Assembly (NCBI RefSeq): GCF_022549215.1
Contig: NZ_JAKZFC010000004.1
Location: 234,999-298,998 of the forward strand
Reading direction: 5' to 3'
From: Solibacillus palustris
GTDB taxonomy: Bacteria > Bacillota > Bacilli > Bacillales_A > Planococcaceae
Length of the DNA: 64,000 bases
Position 1 is the stretch's first letter. Each line of letters opens with the position of its first letter. The notes beneath the pieces are model-generated. The model saw only the letters and a list, made by a program, of their open reading frames with translations, did not search any database and was not told where the DNA came from. The position numbers and the translations under genes were made by a program. Below, in pieces: positions 17,590-25,939 of the stretch.

Positions 17590-18120
17590 ATGTACATTAA
17601 AACTAAAAGGTTATTGATACGCAAATTTGAATCCAAGGATTTGCAAGCTGTATATGAATATACATCAGATATTAATGTTATGAAATATATTCCCGAAGGT
17701 GTTTTTACTGAAGAAGTTGCAAAGGAGTTTATAAATCAAAATATGGGTGATAAAGCTGAAAAGTTTCCTGTCGTTTTGATAGACGAAAATATTCTTATTG
17801 GGCACATCTTTTTTGATAAATATTTTGGTGAACATACATACGAGATTGGATGGGTGTTCAACCCGAAATATTACAATAAAGGGTATGCTTCTGAAGCAGC
17901 AAAAGCAATCTTAGAATATGGTTTTGAAAAAATGAAGTTACATAGGATTATTGCAACTTGTCAGCCTCAAAATATTCCATCGTATCGAGTAATGGAAAAG
18001 ATTGGAATGAGAAGAGAAGGCTACTTTAAAAAATGTATTCCAAACGGCATTGAGTGGTGGGATGAATATTATTACGCTATTTTAGAAGAAGAATGGAAAT
18101 CTACTACAATAAATAATTAA
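17590..18120 (+). CDS. GNAT acetyltransferase (RimJ/RimL-type)
   Basis: A 176-residue N-acetyltransferase of the RimJ/RimL type. It begins with TKRLLIRKFESKDL and has the beta4 segment HTYEIGWVFNPKYYNKGYAS leading into the acetyl-CoA loop. It ends with HRIIATCQPQNIPSYRVMEK and IGMRREG. The substrate is unknown. GGAGG sits 7 nt before ATG 17590; a TTG two codons earlier is less likely. Confidence 0.9.
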   Translation: MYIKTKRLLIRKFESKDLQAVYEYTSDINVMKYIPEGVFTEEVAKEFINQNMGDKAEKFPVVLIDENILIGHIFFDKYFGEHTYEIGWVFNPKYYNKGYASEAAKAILEYGFEKMKLHRIIATCQPQNIPSYRVMEKIGMRREGYFKKCIPNGIEWWDEYYYAILEEEWKSTTINN

Positions 18121-18267
18121 GTAGTATAAAGTATACAAAATAAACCTAATAACGTTCTCGAATGTAATTTTAGTGACAAACACAATTGCAATAGTAATGT
18201 GTAAAAAATATAAGAAATTATACCTCTCACTTTAACTACATGTATTTAACGCATTCAAATCAAATTA

Positions 18268-18296
18268 AAAATCCTGTGTTGAACGCAGGATTTTTA
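18268..18296 (+). terminator. intrinsic terminator
   Basis: AAAATCCTG TGTTGAA CGCAGGATTTTT hairpin with a T-run, about 150 nt after the GNAT gene. It is nearly symmetric and may work on both strands. Confidence 0.7.
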
Positions 18297-18376
18297 ATTG
18301 TTTCACAAACGGGCCATATTCTGAAGTAAGGCTGTTTTAATTATCAATAGACAATTGAAAGATACGTTTCCTCTCA

Positions 18377-18420
18377 CCTCTCTAAATTCCTCTTTAAGGA
18401 ATTTCATGAGAGGTTTTTTA
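18377..18420 (+). terminator. long hairpin with T-run at the end of the Rrf2 gene
   Basis: CCTCTC..AAATTCC pairs with GGAATTT..GAGAGG, followed by TTTTTT on the plus strand. It abuts the stop codon of the Rrf2 gene encoded opposite, and would stop plus-strand transcripts. Confidence 0.65.
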
Positions 18421-18909
18421 TATGCTACTTTTTGAAAAATATGCCTGGGTATCTTTACGTATTTGTTTGGGCAAGACTTGATCAAGTTCCTCATTTAACC
18501 ATGAAAGGGTTTTGCTACGTAGATAATCACGCATTTTTTCTTCTGCTTCGAGCATAACTAAATTGATGGTGCAATAAGAGGGAACTGAACAGCATCCTTC
18601 TCGATATAAATACCCATTATCTTTAATATTTTTACATTGAAAGATGGGTTTAGGACCTTCAACTGCTTCCACTACATCCCAGAAGGTAACATCTTTTGGA
18701 GATTTAGCAAGTTTATATCCACCCTTCACACCAGGGACTGAACTAACAATACCTGCCTTAGATAATTTACCGAAAACTTTTGAAAGAAATGTCTCGGAAA
18801 GTCCTTGGAACTCTGACAAATCCTTTATTCCAACACTTTCATTGGAAGGAACATCAATTAAATAAACCAGACAATGTAAAGCATATTCTACGCCGACACT
18901 ATATTGCAT
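18418..18909 (-). CDS. Rrf2-family transcriptional regulator
   Basis: A 163-residue winged-helix regulator of the Rrf2 group. It begins MQYSVGVEYALHCLVYL, has a DNA-binding region around LSETFLSKVFGKLSKAGIV and SVPGVKGGYKLAKSP, and a C-terminal dimer helix. Cysteines at FQCKN, EGCCSVPSYC are placed roughly as in redox- or Fe-S-sensing Rrf2 proteins. It is divergent from an FMN azoreductase with a palindromic operator between them, so it probably controls that gene. ATG 18909 follows AGGTGA; GTG at 18918 is unlikely. Confidence 0.88.
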   Translation of the reverse strand: MQYSVGVEYALHCLVYLIDVPSNESVGIKDLSEFQGLSETFLSKVFGKLSKAGIVSSVPGVKGGYKLAKSPKDVTFWDVVEAVEGPKPIFQCKNIKDNGYLYREGCCSVPSYCTINLVMLEAEEKMRDYLRSKTLSWLNEELDQVLPKQIRKDTQAYFSKSSI

Positions 18910-19015
18910 TAAAATCACCTACTCTTTGTTTAAGGATATCCAAACTGAATCTTAAGAGTATTTATTGCTTTAGTCAAATAATAGAAACCTCTCCCTTATG
19001 GAAAAAATTTTTCAT

Positions 19016-19044
19016 TTGACAAAACTAATTATCACACATATTAT
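19016..19044 (+). promoter_or_regulatory. sigma-A promoter of the azoreductase gene
   Basis: TTGACA (19016-19021), 17-nt spacer, TATTAT (19039-19044): a near-perfect promoter ahead of the azoreductase gene. Confidence 0.85.
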
Positions 19045-19051
19045 AGACAAT

Positions 19052-19068
19052 GTTAATCGTCGATTAAC
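19052..19068. promoter_or_regulatory. palindromic operator candidate for the Rrf2 regulator
   Basis: Perfect 17-bp palindrome with 8-bp arms and a single central base, GTTAATCG T CGATTAAC. It covers the expected transcription start of the azoreductase promoter, a position where repressor binding would block initiation. Confidence 0.7.
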
Positions 19069-19144
19069 TTAATCTTTAATCACAACCTATGTAGGAGGAA
19101 ATAAATTGAAACTTCAAAATAATCAAACTAGTAGAGGTGGAACA

Positions 19145-19783
19145 ATGAATATTTTACAGTTAATGGCTCATCCTGATTACGACAATCAAAAAAGAACAGC
19201 AAACCGTTTAGCAGATGTTGGATTAAAAACTTTACAAGAAAAATTAAATGGTCAAGGAATAATCGAAGTATTAAATATTTACGATCCAAATAATTTTATC
19301 CCACAAGTTACTGCTGACACTTTAAATTTTAATAATCCTAAAGAAATGCCTGCTGAACGATTAATAAAACATGAAGCACAATATAAATTAATTAAACAAT
19401 GGAAGTCAGCAGACTATATTTATATTTACATGCCTTTGCATAACTGGAATGTACCTGCAAAGTTTAAGGACTATCTCGATAATATTCTAACAGCAAGAGA
19501 AACATTCAAATACACTAAAACTGGTTCAGTTGGATTAATGTCGGACGAAACTACAAAGATAACATTTATCCTCACAAGTGGAAGTGAATATGATACTGAT
19601 TACCGATATGTAAACTTAGATATTGCGCCACAATATATGCGTGGAGTACTGCACATGATGGGAATTAACCAAATGAAATTAATACGTGCTCAAGGGTTAG
19701 ACATGAGCACTAACAACAAAGAAGAAATAATAAAATCAGCTGAAAAAGAATTAGTAGAATATATTAATTCACTATCTTTCTAA
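19145..19783 (+). CDS. FMN-dependent NADH:quinone oxidoreductase / azoreductase
   Basis: A 212-residue flavodoxin-fold reductase of the AzoR type. Such enzymes reduce quinones and azo compounds by two electrons with FMN. Visible are an N-terminal MNILQLMAHP strand, the FMN-loop motif YMPLHNWNVPAKFKDYLDNI and a C-terminal LHMMGINQMKLIRAQG. The Rrf2 regulator lies divergently upstream. Two starts have good sites: TTG 19106 (GGAGG 7 nt before) and ATG 19145 (GAGGTGG). ATG fits the family N-terminus, and the 13-residue extension is an alternative. Confidence 0.85.
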   Translation: MNILQLMAHPDYDNQKRTANRLADVGLKTLQEKLNGQGIIEVLNIYDPNNFIPQVTADTLNFNNPKEMPAERLIKHEAQYKLIKQWKSADYIYIYMPLHNWNVPAKFKDYLDNILTARETFKYTKTGSVGLMSDETTKITFILTSGSEYDTDYRYVNLDIAPQYMRGVLHMMGINQMKLIRAQGLDMSTNNKEEIIKSAEKELVEYINSLSF

Positions 19784-19868
19784 ACTAGAAAAATCAGCAA
19801 CCTTTTGAATTAAAGGGAAAGGTATTAAAATGCATAGTTTACTAAGCTTTTTAAGGAGGTAATTAAAA

Positions 19869-20313
19869 TTGGAACAACGAATAGATTATTACAATGTAGC
19901 ACCAGAAGCACTTAAAATCATGATGGAAATGGAGAAGTATACGAAAAATACAGGGTATAGACCGTAAACTTCGTGAACTTATAAAAATTCGATCTTCTCA
20001 AATAAATGGTTGTGCATACTGTATTAATATGCACACGGCAGATGCTAGAAAATTGGGAGAAACGGAACAACGTTTATATTGTATTAGTGCTTGGAGTGAG
20101 TGTACATTTTATTCAAATGCAGAAAAAGTAGCTCTTGAGTTGACAGAATACGTAACTTTAATCCCGACAAAACGTGTGCCAGATGAGCTTTATCAACGAG
20201 TACGTGAACATTTTGACGAAAGACAATATGTTGATCTTGTTCTAATTATCAATCAGATCAACAGTTGGAATAGAATTTCTATTGCAATGGGCAATACAGC
20301 AACCGAAAAATAA
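19869..20313 (+). pseudogene. frameshifted carboxymuconolactone decarboxylase/AhpD-like gene
   Basis: TTG 19869 (GGAGGT upstream) opens LEQRIDYYNVAPEALKIMME, and the frame is lost near 19960, where YRP and a stop appear. In the next frame the family continues DRKLRELIKIRSSQINGCAY with the redox pair CAYC, then CINMHTADARKLGETEQRLY, and ends at 20313. The whole is a complete CMD/AhpD peroxidase-like protein except for the single shift. The downstream part could start alone at 20029 but would then lack the CxxC. Confidence 0.8.
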
Positions 20314-20786
20314 TAACTCTCGGCGACATCTTATTGTGATTTCGGATTCAATTAATAATATTGCTTATCTTCAGCATTCTGCTACGATTGTTTAACAACT
20401 TAGGTAGAAAATGATTAAATTTTTTTATAAAAATCAAACCTAAACCTGCTGAATAAGAATCCTTTTGATCAATCATTTTTCAAAAGGGATATGTTAAACT
20501 TATAGTGAAGTATAGGTTTGTGAGATATTTTTAATCAAACTTTAAAAGCTGGTTTGGCTAAACAAGAAAAGTAAAATCTCAGGTTACAATTTCACTTCTA
20601 TATTGAATTTAGATAAAAATCTTAAGAGAAACATTGCTGCTATAATAACTTGCCATGTATTTTTTTAATTGTTTGTTCTCCTCTTCTATTCTTTTAATAG
20701 TTCATTTTCTTCAACTAAGATGGATAATATTTATTTTTATAGAAGTAAATATAATATTATTAAAATAAAAATGAGGTGTATCAACG
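20314..20786. other. intergenic, no gene seen
   Basis: AT-rich 470-nt spacer between two frameshifted genes. The only clear structure is an inverted repeat CCTTTTGA/TCAAAAGG at about 20460-20488. No coding frame or complete terminator was seen. Confidence 0.5.
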
Positions 20787-21277
20787 GTGGTAATAATTAG
20801 AAATCTTAAAAAAAGTGAATTTGATTTTTTGACAGATATGCTTTATGAATCTATTCATATTCCTCAAAATAAACCTAACAAAGAAGATTTGATTAACTCA
20901 ACACATATAAAAAAATATCATGAAGGTTGGGGAGAAATGGCGATACAGCATTAATAGCATTAAATACTAATAATCAAGCAGTGGGGGCTGTCTGGTATCG
21001 ATTGTTTAACGAATTTAATAAGGGATATGGTTATGTAGACAATAACACTGCTGAATTAGGAATAGCAGTTACTGAAGAAGCAAGAGGAACGGGAGTAGGA
21101 ACTTTGCTAATGAAGAAGATAATTCACCAAGCAATCTGCGAGGGGTATAATTCAATTTCGCTAAGTGTAGACCCTGAAAATAGTAATGCAGTTCATATTT
21201 ATAAGAAATTGGGTTTTGAAGATTATGGAGTATCAGGAACATCTATTACTATGGTGTATAGAGTTAATGAACAATAA
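20787..21277 (+). pseudogene. frameshifted GNAT acetyltransferase
   Basis: GTG 20787 (GAGGTG upstream) opens VVIIRNLKKSEFDFLTDMLY and proceeds to KKYHEGWG. It then loses frame at the GGGG run near 20930. The correct continuation, in another frame, is RNGDTALIALNTNNQAVGAV, with the acetyl-CoA loop EEARGTGVGTLLMKK and DPENSNAVHIYKKLGF, ending at 21277. One missing base in the G run explains it, so either a real mutation or a sequencing error is possible. Confidence 0.8.
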
Positions 21278-21371
21278 ATGTATTTTGTTCTACTATAGTG
21301 CTACCAGCATTTACAAAGCATACAAAATTAAACCAATAAACGTTCTCGAATGTAAATTTGGAGGCTTACGA

Positions 21372-21416
21372 AAAATCCACGAATGTTGTAAAAATCAACG
21401 TTTCGTGGATTTTTTT
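21372..21416 (+). terminator. intrinsic terminator
   Basis: AAATCCACGAA pairs with TTCGTGGATTT, followed by TTTTTT, about 95 nt after the GNAT pseudogene. It marks the left border of the cassette-like region. Confidence 0.85.
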
Positions 21417-21570
21417 CGAACATTTTCTATACAGTATCTTATGCACTCTCTTTAAAATTAATCAATGCAACGGCTGAGAGCATTTCTAAAACAGTTACAT
21501 CATCTGCTAAATTGAGCAAAATCGTGCATTTTATCAGTGTTGTAAGTCCACATAAAACTGACGATTTCCT

Positions 21571-21640
21571 TGTTGCACTAAAGCACCCCCTTAGCTTAAT
21601 AAGAACTGAGACACTTAATAAACAATTGCGCCCGATTGTT
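21571..21640. repeat. cassette-site 1 (cores B and C)
   Basis: First site of the array, with a B-type core (GCACTAAAGCACCCCCTTAG) and a C-type core (AACAATTGCGCCCGATTGTT). The rest of 21417-21864 holds no gene that I can see. See the findings for the array consensus. Confidence 0.7.
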
Positions 21641-21864
21641 AAAGAACGTTATTTAACAAAAGCATCCCTTCCTTTAAGAAGGTGCTGCCCTTAGACCAAA
21701 TATTATGAATGCTGATCTATATTTCACAGAGAATTTCACAATCTATGGGTACATATCCACGTATTATGTCAATATGATGTTCAAAACAAGCGAAAGAATA
21801 GTGTTTTACATTCTTGTCTTCCAACTTAAACACCTAAGATAACTTGATTTTTCAAAATTCTTCA

Positions 21865-22335
21865 TTACTTATATCTACTTATTATTTCTTCGGGAATATG
21901 ACAATAATCGTTTGGACATCTGGCTAACCTATCTTGATGTTCTTCTGCACTTCTCACATAGTTTGTAAGAGGTATTACTTCAACAACTATAAGGTCATAA
22001 TCATTTCTCTCAGCAAGAAATGCCTTCGCTTCTTTTAAGTGCTCTTTATTTTCACTATATACCCCTGTTCTGTATTTCTCACCTACATCCTGTCCTTGTT
22101 TATTCAGACTGTACGGATCAATAATTTCAAAAAAATAGCCCATTAATTTTTTGATATTAACCACCGTTGGATCAAATCCGGTTTTTACACATTCGGCATA
22201 ACCATCATAATCACCCTCGAGCGTGTCACTTGTTCCATTAGCTCTTCCTGCTTCTGTAAATTTGACTCCAGGCAAGGTTTTTATAAAAGCTTGTACGCCC
22301 CATAAACATCCACCTGCAAAATATACTATTTCCAT
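21865..22335 (-). CDS. msrA: peptide methionine-S-sulfoxide reductase MsrA
   Basis: 156 residues. It reduces methionine-S-sulfoxide in proteins, a repair function after oxidative damage. The catalytic Cys10 is in YFAGGCLWGVQ, where most MsrA have GCFWG. EGDYDGYAECVKTGFDP and DPYSLNKQGQDVGEKYRTGV follow as in the family. A C-terminal CPNDYC may supply resolving cysteines. ATG 22335 follows GGGAGAG. It is the first gene of the cassette array, between sites 1 and 2. Confidence 0.92.
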   Translation of the reverse strand: MEIVYFAGGCLWGVQAFIKTLPGVKFTEAGRANGTSDTLEGDYDGYAECVKTGFDPTVVNIKKLMGYFFEIIDPYSLNKQGQDVGEKYRTGVYSENKEHLKEAKAFLAERNDYDLIVVEVIPLTNYVRSAEEHQDRLARCPNDYCHIPEEIISRYK

Positions 22336-22411
22336 ATGGTTCTCTCCCTTATGCAGCAAATTCGCCTAACACTCTCAGAATGGCGTCAAGTTCTAGTACA
22401 GGGTTGTCTTC

Positions 22412-22570
22412 TTAAACTAACCTGCTAAGTTAGTTGAATAAAAAACGCACCCAAAGCGTCGTTTGGTCACATTTCTTAACTTAGCGTTGTAAATCCCCAT
22501 AATTGTGAAGGTACTCCTTGTTGCACTAAACTGCCCCGTTATCACAAGAAGCGATTGCTCTAATCGAACA
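22412..22570. repeat. cassette-site 2
   Basis: A core AACTAAC CTGCTAA GTTAGTT at 22415-22435, palindrome CCAAAGCGTCGTTTGG at 22451-22466, and a B-type core at 22518-22548 (GCACTAAACTGCCCCGTTA). Confidence 0.7.
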
Positions 22571-22605
22571 ATCACCTCTTAGCTTACATGTATGTATTGA
22601 CAAAA

Positions 22606-22968
22606 TTAAACACCAAAATGAATCAACCATCTATCTTCTTCTATTGCTTCAGCTATTTTTTTCATCAATTCTTCAAGTTCTTCTGATTTGTACTCGACGT
22701 TTGCTTTACTAACCATATTAAAAAAATGTTTATGAGAACTCGGCGGTATCAATGTTATTCCAAAATAGGCGAGGCTTTTATAAGGTCTATTTGTGTTATG
22801 TGCAAATGTTTCTAGATGATTCATTTTTTCACCAAAATCCTTAGACATAAGTTCATCAAAAAGGTCCCCATCTACACCTATGCAATTATATTTTTCAGGT
22901 TCATAACTAACATACTCTTTATTTTTTTCAATACATTCAACTATTCCAAACTCGTGAATATAAGCCAA
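22606..22968 (-). CDS. hypothetical protein (cassette gene)
   Basis: 120 residues, soluble and acidic, with no signal peptide or membrane segment. Recognisable segments are YNCIGVDGDLFDELMSKDFG, FGITLIPPSSHKHF and a C-terminal EDRWLIHFGV. I cannot name the family. The start is TTG 22968 with TAGGAG upstream. It is a single gene between cassette sites 2 and 3. Confidence 0.65.
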   Translation of the reverse strand: MAYIHEFGIVECIEKNKEYVSYEPEKYNCIGVDGDLFDELMSKDFGEKMNHLETFAHNTNRPYKSLAYFGITLIPPSSHKHFFNMVSKANVEYKSEELEELMKKIAEAIEEDRWLIHFGV

Positions 22969-23030
22969 ATTAACACATCTCCTAAGTCTTCATTTTCTCA
23001 CATTATTTTACAACACTTTCTTGTTCGTTT

Positions 23031-23162
23031 TTCAACTAACCTGCCCCTTTAGTTAAATAAGAAAAAAGAGTTGCCTAAGCAACTCAATGTTCTTAAAGTA
23101 AAGCCCCCGTTAGTTGAATAAGAACAGAGACGCTTATTCAACAATCGCGCCCGATTGTTGAA
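23031..23162. repeat. cassette-site 3 (A, terminator, B, C)
   Basis: A core at 23031-23057 (TTCAACTAAC..GCCCC..TTAGTTAAA); minus-strand terminator GAGTTGC TTAG GCAACTC TTTTTTCTT at 23061-23092; B core at 23092-23117 (AAAGCCCCCGTTAGTTGAA); C core at 23137-23162 (CAACAATCGCGCCCGATTG). It is one of the most complete sites. Confidence 0.85.
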
Positions 23163-23238
23163 GATCAAATAGTGATTTCTTCCTTTTCCTTGTTAAAACT
23201 AAGCATCCTATAGTTGAACAACTAGCAGCCTTGTTTTT

Positions 23239-23991
23239 CTATCTATCCTTGAACAATACCTGCAGTATAAATCTTGGTATTGCTATTTGTCTTAACCACC
23301 TTGATTTCTGGCCTTTAGCAACAGGTACAGTTATTAATCTGTGAAACCATTCCATATTTAATTTCTTCCAAATTTCTGGTGTAACTTTTACTTTACCAGC
23401 TAGTACATCTAAACTACCTCCAACACCAAACACAACCTTTATTTTTAACAGCTCATCTTTATACTTATAAATCCATTTGTCTGAATAAGGCGCACCCATA
23501 GCTACAATTAAAATATCTGGATTCGAAATCTTGATAGATTCAATAATTAAAGGTTCTTCTGCCTTTGTGAAAAATCCGTGATGTCTTCCTACTATTGAAA
23601 CATTTGGATAAAGTTTTTCAATTTGTTTAACAGCATTATTATTTGTTTGTTCATCTGTTCCCAAAAAGTAAAAACGCCAACCTTGTTGATTACCTTTTTG
23701 TAATAAACACTGTAGCAAATCAAACCCTGTTACTCTTTCAGGAATTGGGACTTTTTTAAGTTTAGATGCTAATACGATGCCTATGCCATCAGGTGTAATT
23801 AAGTCAGCTTCTTTGATGATTTTTCGAAATTCTCCATCAGACTGTGCAGTTATTGAGATTTCTGGATTTATCGTAATAAGATGTAAAAGTTTTGATTGTT
23901 CTTCTTCTAGATGTTTTTCTAAAAAGTCAGTTGTTTCATTTAATGTCATATTCGAAAACGGAATTCCTAATATTTCAACTGTTTTTTCCAT
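23239..23991 (-). CDS. tagA: WecG/TagA/CpsF glycosyltransferase (GT26)
   Basis: A 250-residue GT26 enzyme of the type that adds N-acetylmannosamine to undecaprenyl-diphosphate-GlcNAc in wall teichoic acid linkage-unit synthesis. The family landmarks are present: ITINPEISITAQSDGEFRKI, ADLITPDGIGIVLASKLKK, PERVTGFDLL, FYFLGTDE, ILIVAMGAPYSDKWI, GVGGSLDVLAGKVK and a basic C-terminal tail (LNMEWFHRL ... SRWLRQ) for membrane binding. No other teichoic acid genes are adjacent. As a cassette gene it may be a second copy rather than the housekeeping tagA. Confidence 0.88.
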   Translation of the reverse strand: MEKTVEILGIPFSNMTLNETTDFLEKHLEEEQSKLLHLITINPEISITAQSDGEFRKIIKEADLITPDGIGIVLASKLKKVPIPERVTGFDLLQCLLQKGNQQGWRFYFLGTDEQTNNNAVKQIEKLYPNVSIVGRHHGFFTKAEEPLIIESIKISNPDILIVAMGAPYSDKWIYKYKDELLKIKVVFGVGGSLDVLAGKVKVTPEIWKKLNMEWFHRLITVPVAKGQKSRWLRQIAIPRFILQVLFKDR

Positions 23992-24078
23992 AAAGTCACC
24001 TCAGTATATGCTTTCTATCGATGATTAATATAACTATAATTTTCCAACTTTAGTGCATTTATTCTAATTACTCTTATA

Positions 24079-24240
24079 TATTAACATAAATATCCATAAA
24101 TTTATTGCTGAGTGTTATTCCATAAAATGGCCCGATTGATGAACAAAAGTTGAACTACGCTCTTCAACTAATCCGCCCCGTTAGTTCAATATGAAAAGGC
24201 TGCCCTTTAGGCAGCCTTGTTCTGTTACAGCCCCCGTTAG
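24079..24240. repeat. cassette-site 4 (G, D, A, terminator, B)
   Basis: G motif TTAACATAAATATCC at 24080; D core around 24128-24143 (ATGGCCCGATTGATGAA); A core at 24162-24188 (TTCAACTAAT..CCGCCCC..GTTAGTTCAA); minus-strand terminator GGCTGCC TAAA GGGCAGCC TTTT at 24195-24218; B core at 24224-24240. Confidence 0.8.
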
Positions 24241-24356
24241 CCTTCCATGAAGCGCAAAAATCACACTTCACCACAGAAAATGAAAGATTATTACGTTCTT
24301 TCATGGGAGTTGAAGAAGGATTATCAGATTACCAGTTGCTTTTTGAATATTTATTT

Positions 24357-24695
24357 TTATTGAGTATCAACTATGTTCTTTCTGATAGATGAAAAATTTA
24401 TTAAACCAAATAGTAAAAATAACATACTAACTGCCCATAAAACCCCTGCAATTCCAAGACGTAGAGAAATTTCTTCAGATGCCATTGGATGATTAACATC
24501 AAAACGGATTGCATTTAATGCCTTGCTTATTGCCCAACTAAAAAATACAAAGAAACCAATTACCAATCCATAAGCCACTCTATATGGCTTTCGTTTTTTT
24601 GAAAACATTAGCAGTAATACAACAATAAAAGCTATACCCATTATGATTGAAAATCCACCTATTAGCATATCCATTGTTTCTTGTTCCAACGGCAT
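24357..24695 (-). CDS. small membrane protein (cassette gene)
   Basis: 112 residues with three hydrophobic helices (about 9-31, 42-60 and 82-103) and a basic KKRKPYR loop after the first. There is no recognised family. Directly downstream (24243-24356) the plus strand holds a coding-looking fragment without a start. It lies between cassette sites 4 and 5. Confidence 0.6.
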   Translation of the reverse strand: MPLEQETMDMLIGGFSIIMGIAFIVVLLLMFSKKRKPYRVAYGLVIGFFVFFSWAISKALNAIRFDVNHPMASEEISLRLGIAGVLWAVSMLFLLFGLINFSSIRKNIVDTQ

Positions 24696-24774
24696 ATTTC
24701 TTCACTCCCCCAAAAAAACTTCCTTACGCAATTCACAAATATTAACTTATTCGATATCATTCTAAAAAAACCTT

Positions 24775-24905
24775 CTTATTCAACTAAACTGCCCCGTTAG
24801 TTAAATAAGAAAAAAGAGCTGCCTAAGCAACTCAATGTTCTTCAAGTAATGCCCCCCGTTAGTGAAACAAGAACGCTTATGAAACAATCGCGCCCGTTTA
24901 TGGAA
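24775..24905. repeat. cassette-site 5 (A, terminator, B, C)
   Basis: A core TTCAACTAAA CTGCCCC GTTAGTTAAA at 24778-24804; terminator hairpin GAGTTGC/GCAGCTC plus T-run on the minus strand; B core at 24841-24866; C core at 24881-24902 (AACAATCGCGCCCG). It is very similar to site 3. Confidence 0.85.
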
Positions 24906-24926
24906 ATGGGTTCCATTTTCATATAC

Positions 24927-25373
24927 TCAGACATATTTTTCTGGTATGTACAACCGCATATAAAGATAACCATCCTCCATATCGTCTGTTATTTCAAAGC
25001 CTATGTTGCTCCAAAATTTTTGTGCGGTTATATTTTCTAGATTAACTGGTAAGGAAATCCTACTTGCATTGTATTCTTTCCACAAATATTCAACACAAAG
25101 CCTAGCTGCTGCTGTTCCATAGCCTCTTTTTTGAAAACGGTTATCTATCATAAAATTTATGATTTGGGGGTTATTTTCGCCAATATACATTAAAACATAG
25201 CCCACCATCACATTATCGGCATAAATTGCAAAGGGGCGTGCACCATCATAAAGCACCCAAGCTTCGGCTAAAGACCACGCTACAGAGTCTACAAAGCCCT
25301 CATTGATAGCAGTTGTATGCAAGTTTAAACATTCTTCATAATTGTCCTGATTAATTGTTCTTAACTCCACCAA
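24927..25373 (-). CDS. GNAT acetyltransferase (cassette gene)
   Basis: A 148-residue GNAT. Visible are the N-terminal VELRTINQDNYEECLNLH, the beta4 strand IINFMIDNRFQKRGYGTAAA with the acetyl-CoA loop QKRGYG, and the C-terminal ENITAQKFWSNIGFEITDD. It resembles diamine/polyamine-type acetyltransferases, but the substrate is unknown. It is a single gene between sites 5 and 6. Confidence 0.85.
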   Translation of the reverse strand: MVELRTINQDNYEECLNLHTTAINEGFVDSVAWSLAEAWVLYDGARPFAIYADNVMVGYVLMYIGENNPQIINFMIDNRFQKRGYGTAAARLCVEYLWKEYNASRISLPVNLENITAQKFWSNIGFEITDDMEDGYLYMRLYIPEKYV

Positions 25374-25644
25374 AAAATATCACCTTCCAAATATAGTTAA
25401 GGATGTTTAATGTAAATAATTCAACTTTTGAAAAGTGGAATTAGCAAATAAATCTTAATACAACCTGGAAATCCTAGAACTTAATGCTCCAATTGATTTT
25501 GAATCAGTTCTCCTTGATAATAGTCAAAGAGAAAAAAAGCCTTCCAAAGCGTGGGTGGTGGTTGATTCCCTAACTTCCATTTGGGAACGTTTATTTGTAT
25601 GTATTCAATGAAAGGTGTTTTTATTTGTCTCATGTTATTAGGTC

Positions 25645-25825
25645 AGTGCCCAACTCAATGATCTTCAAGTAAAGCCCCCGTTAGTTTAAGTACATTGCTT
25701 CACAAACTCAATTAAACTTTAACATAAATATCCAAATATTTCTTGATGAGAGTTATTCAATTAGCTAGTTTATTAAAACAAGCGCTGTTCCTTGTTACAG
25801 AATCGCGCCCGATTGCTGAATACTA
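25645..25825. repeat. cassette-site 6 (decayed terminator, B, G, C)
   Basis: The half-terminator CCAACTCAATGATC is followed by B core TTCAAGTAAAGCCCCCGTTA at 25664, the G motif TTTAACATAAATATCC at 25718, and C core GAATCGCGCCCGATTGCTGAA at 25800. The A core has been lost. Confidence 0.75.
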
Positions 25826-25939
25826 ATTGAGTACGGGTATCTTTCAATTTCGCTAAAAATCCATTTAGAATACCAGATCAAATACAACAAAACACTGAAG
25901 CATTATACATTCATTTTATATTATAAAAAACCTACTGGA

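Noticed and set aside
20787..21277. Programmed frameshift in the GNAT gene
   Set aside because: No slippery heptamer or stimulatory structure was seen; a simple lost base in GGGG is more likely.
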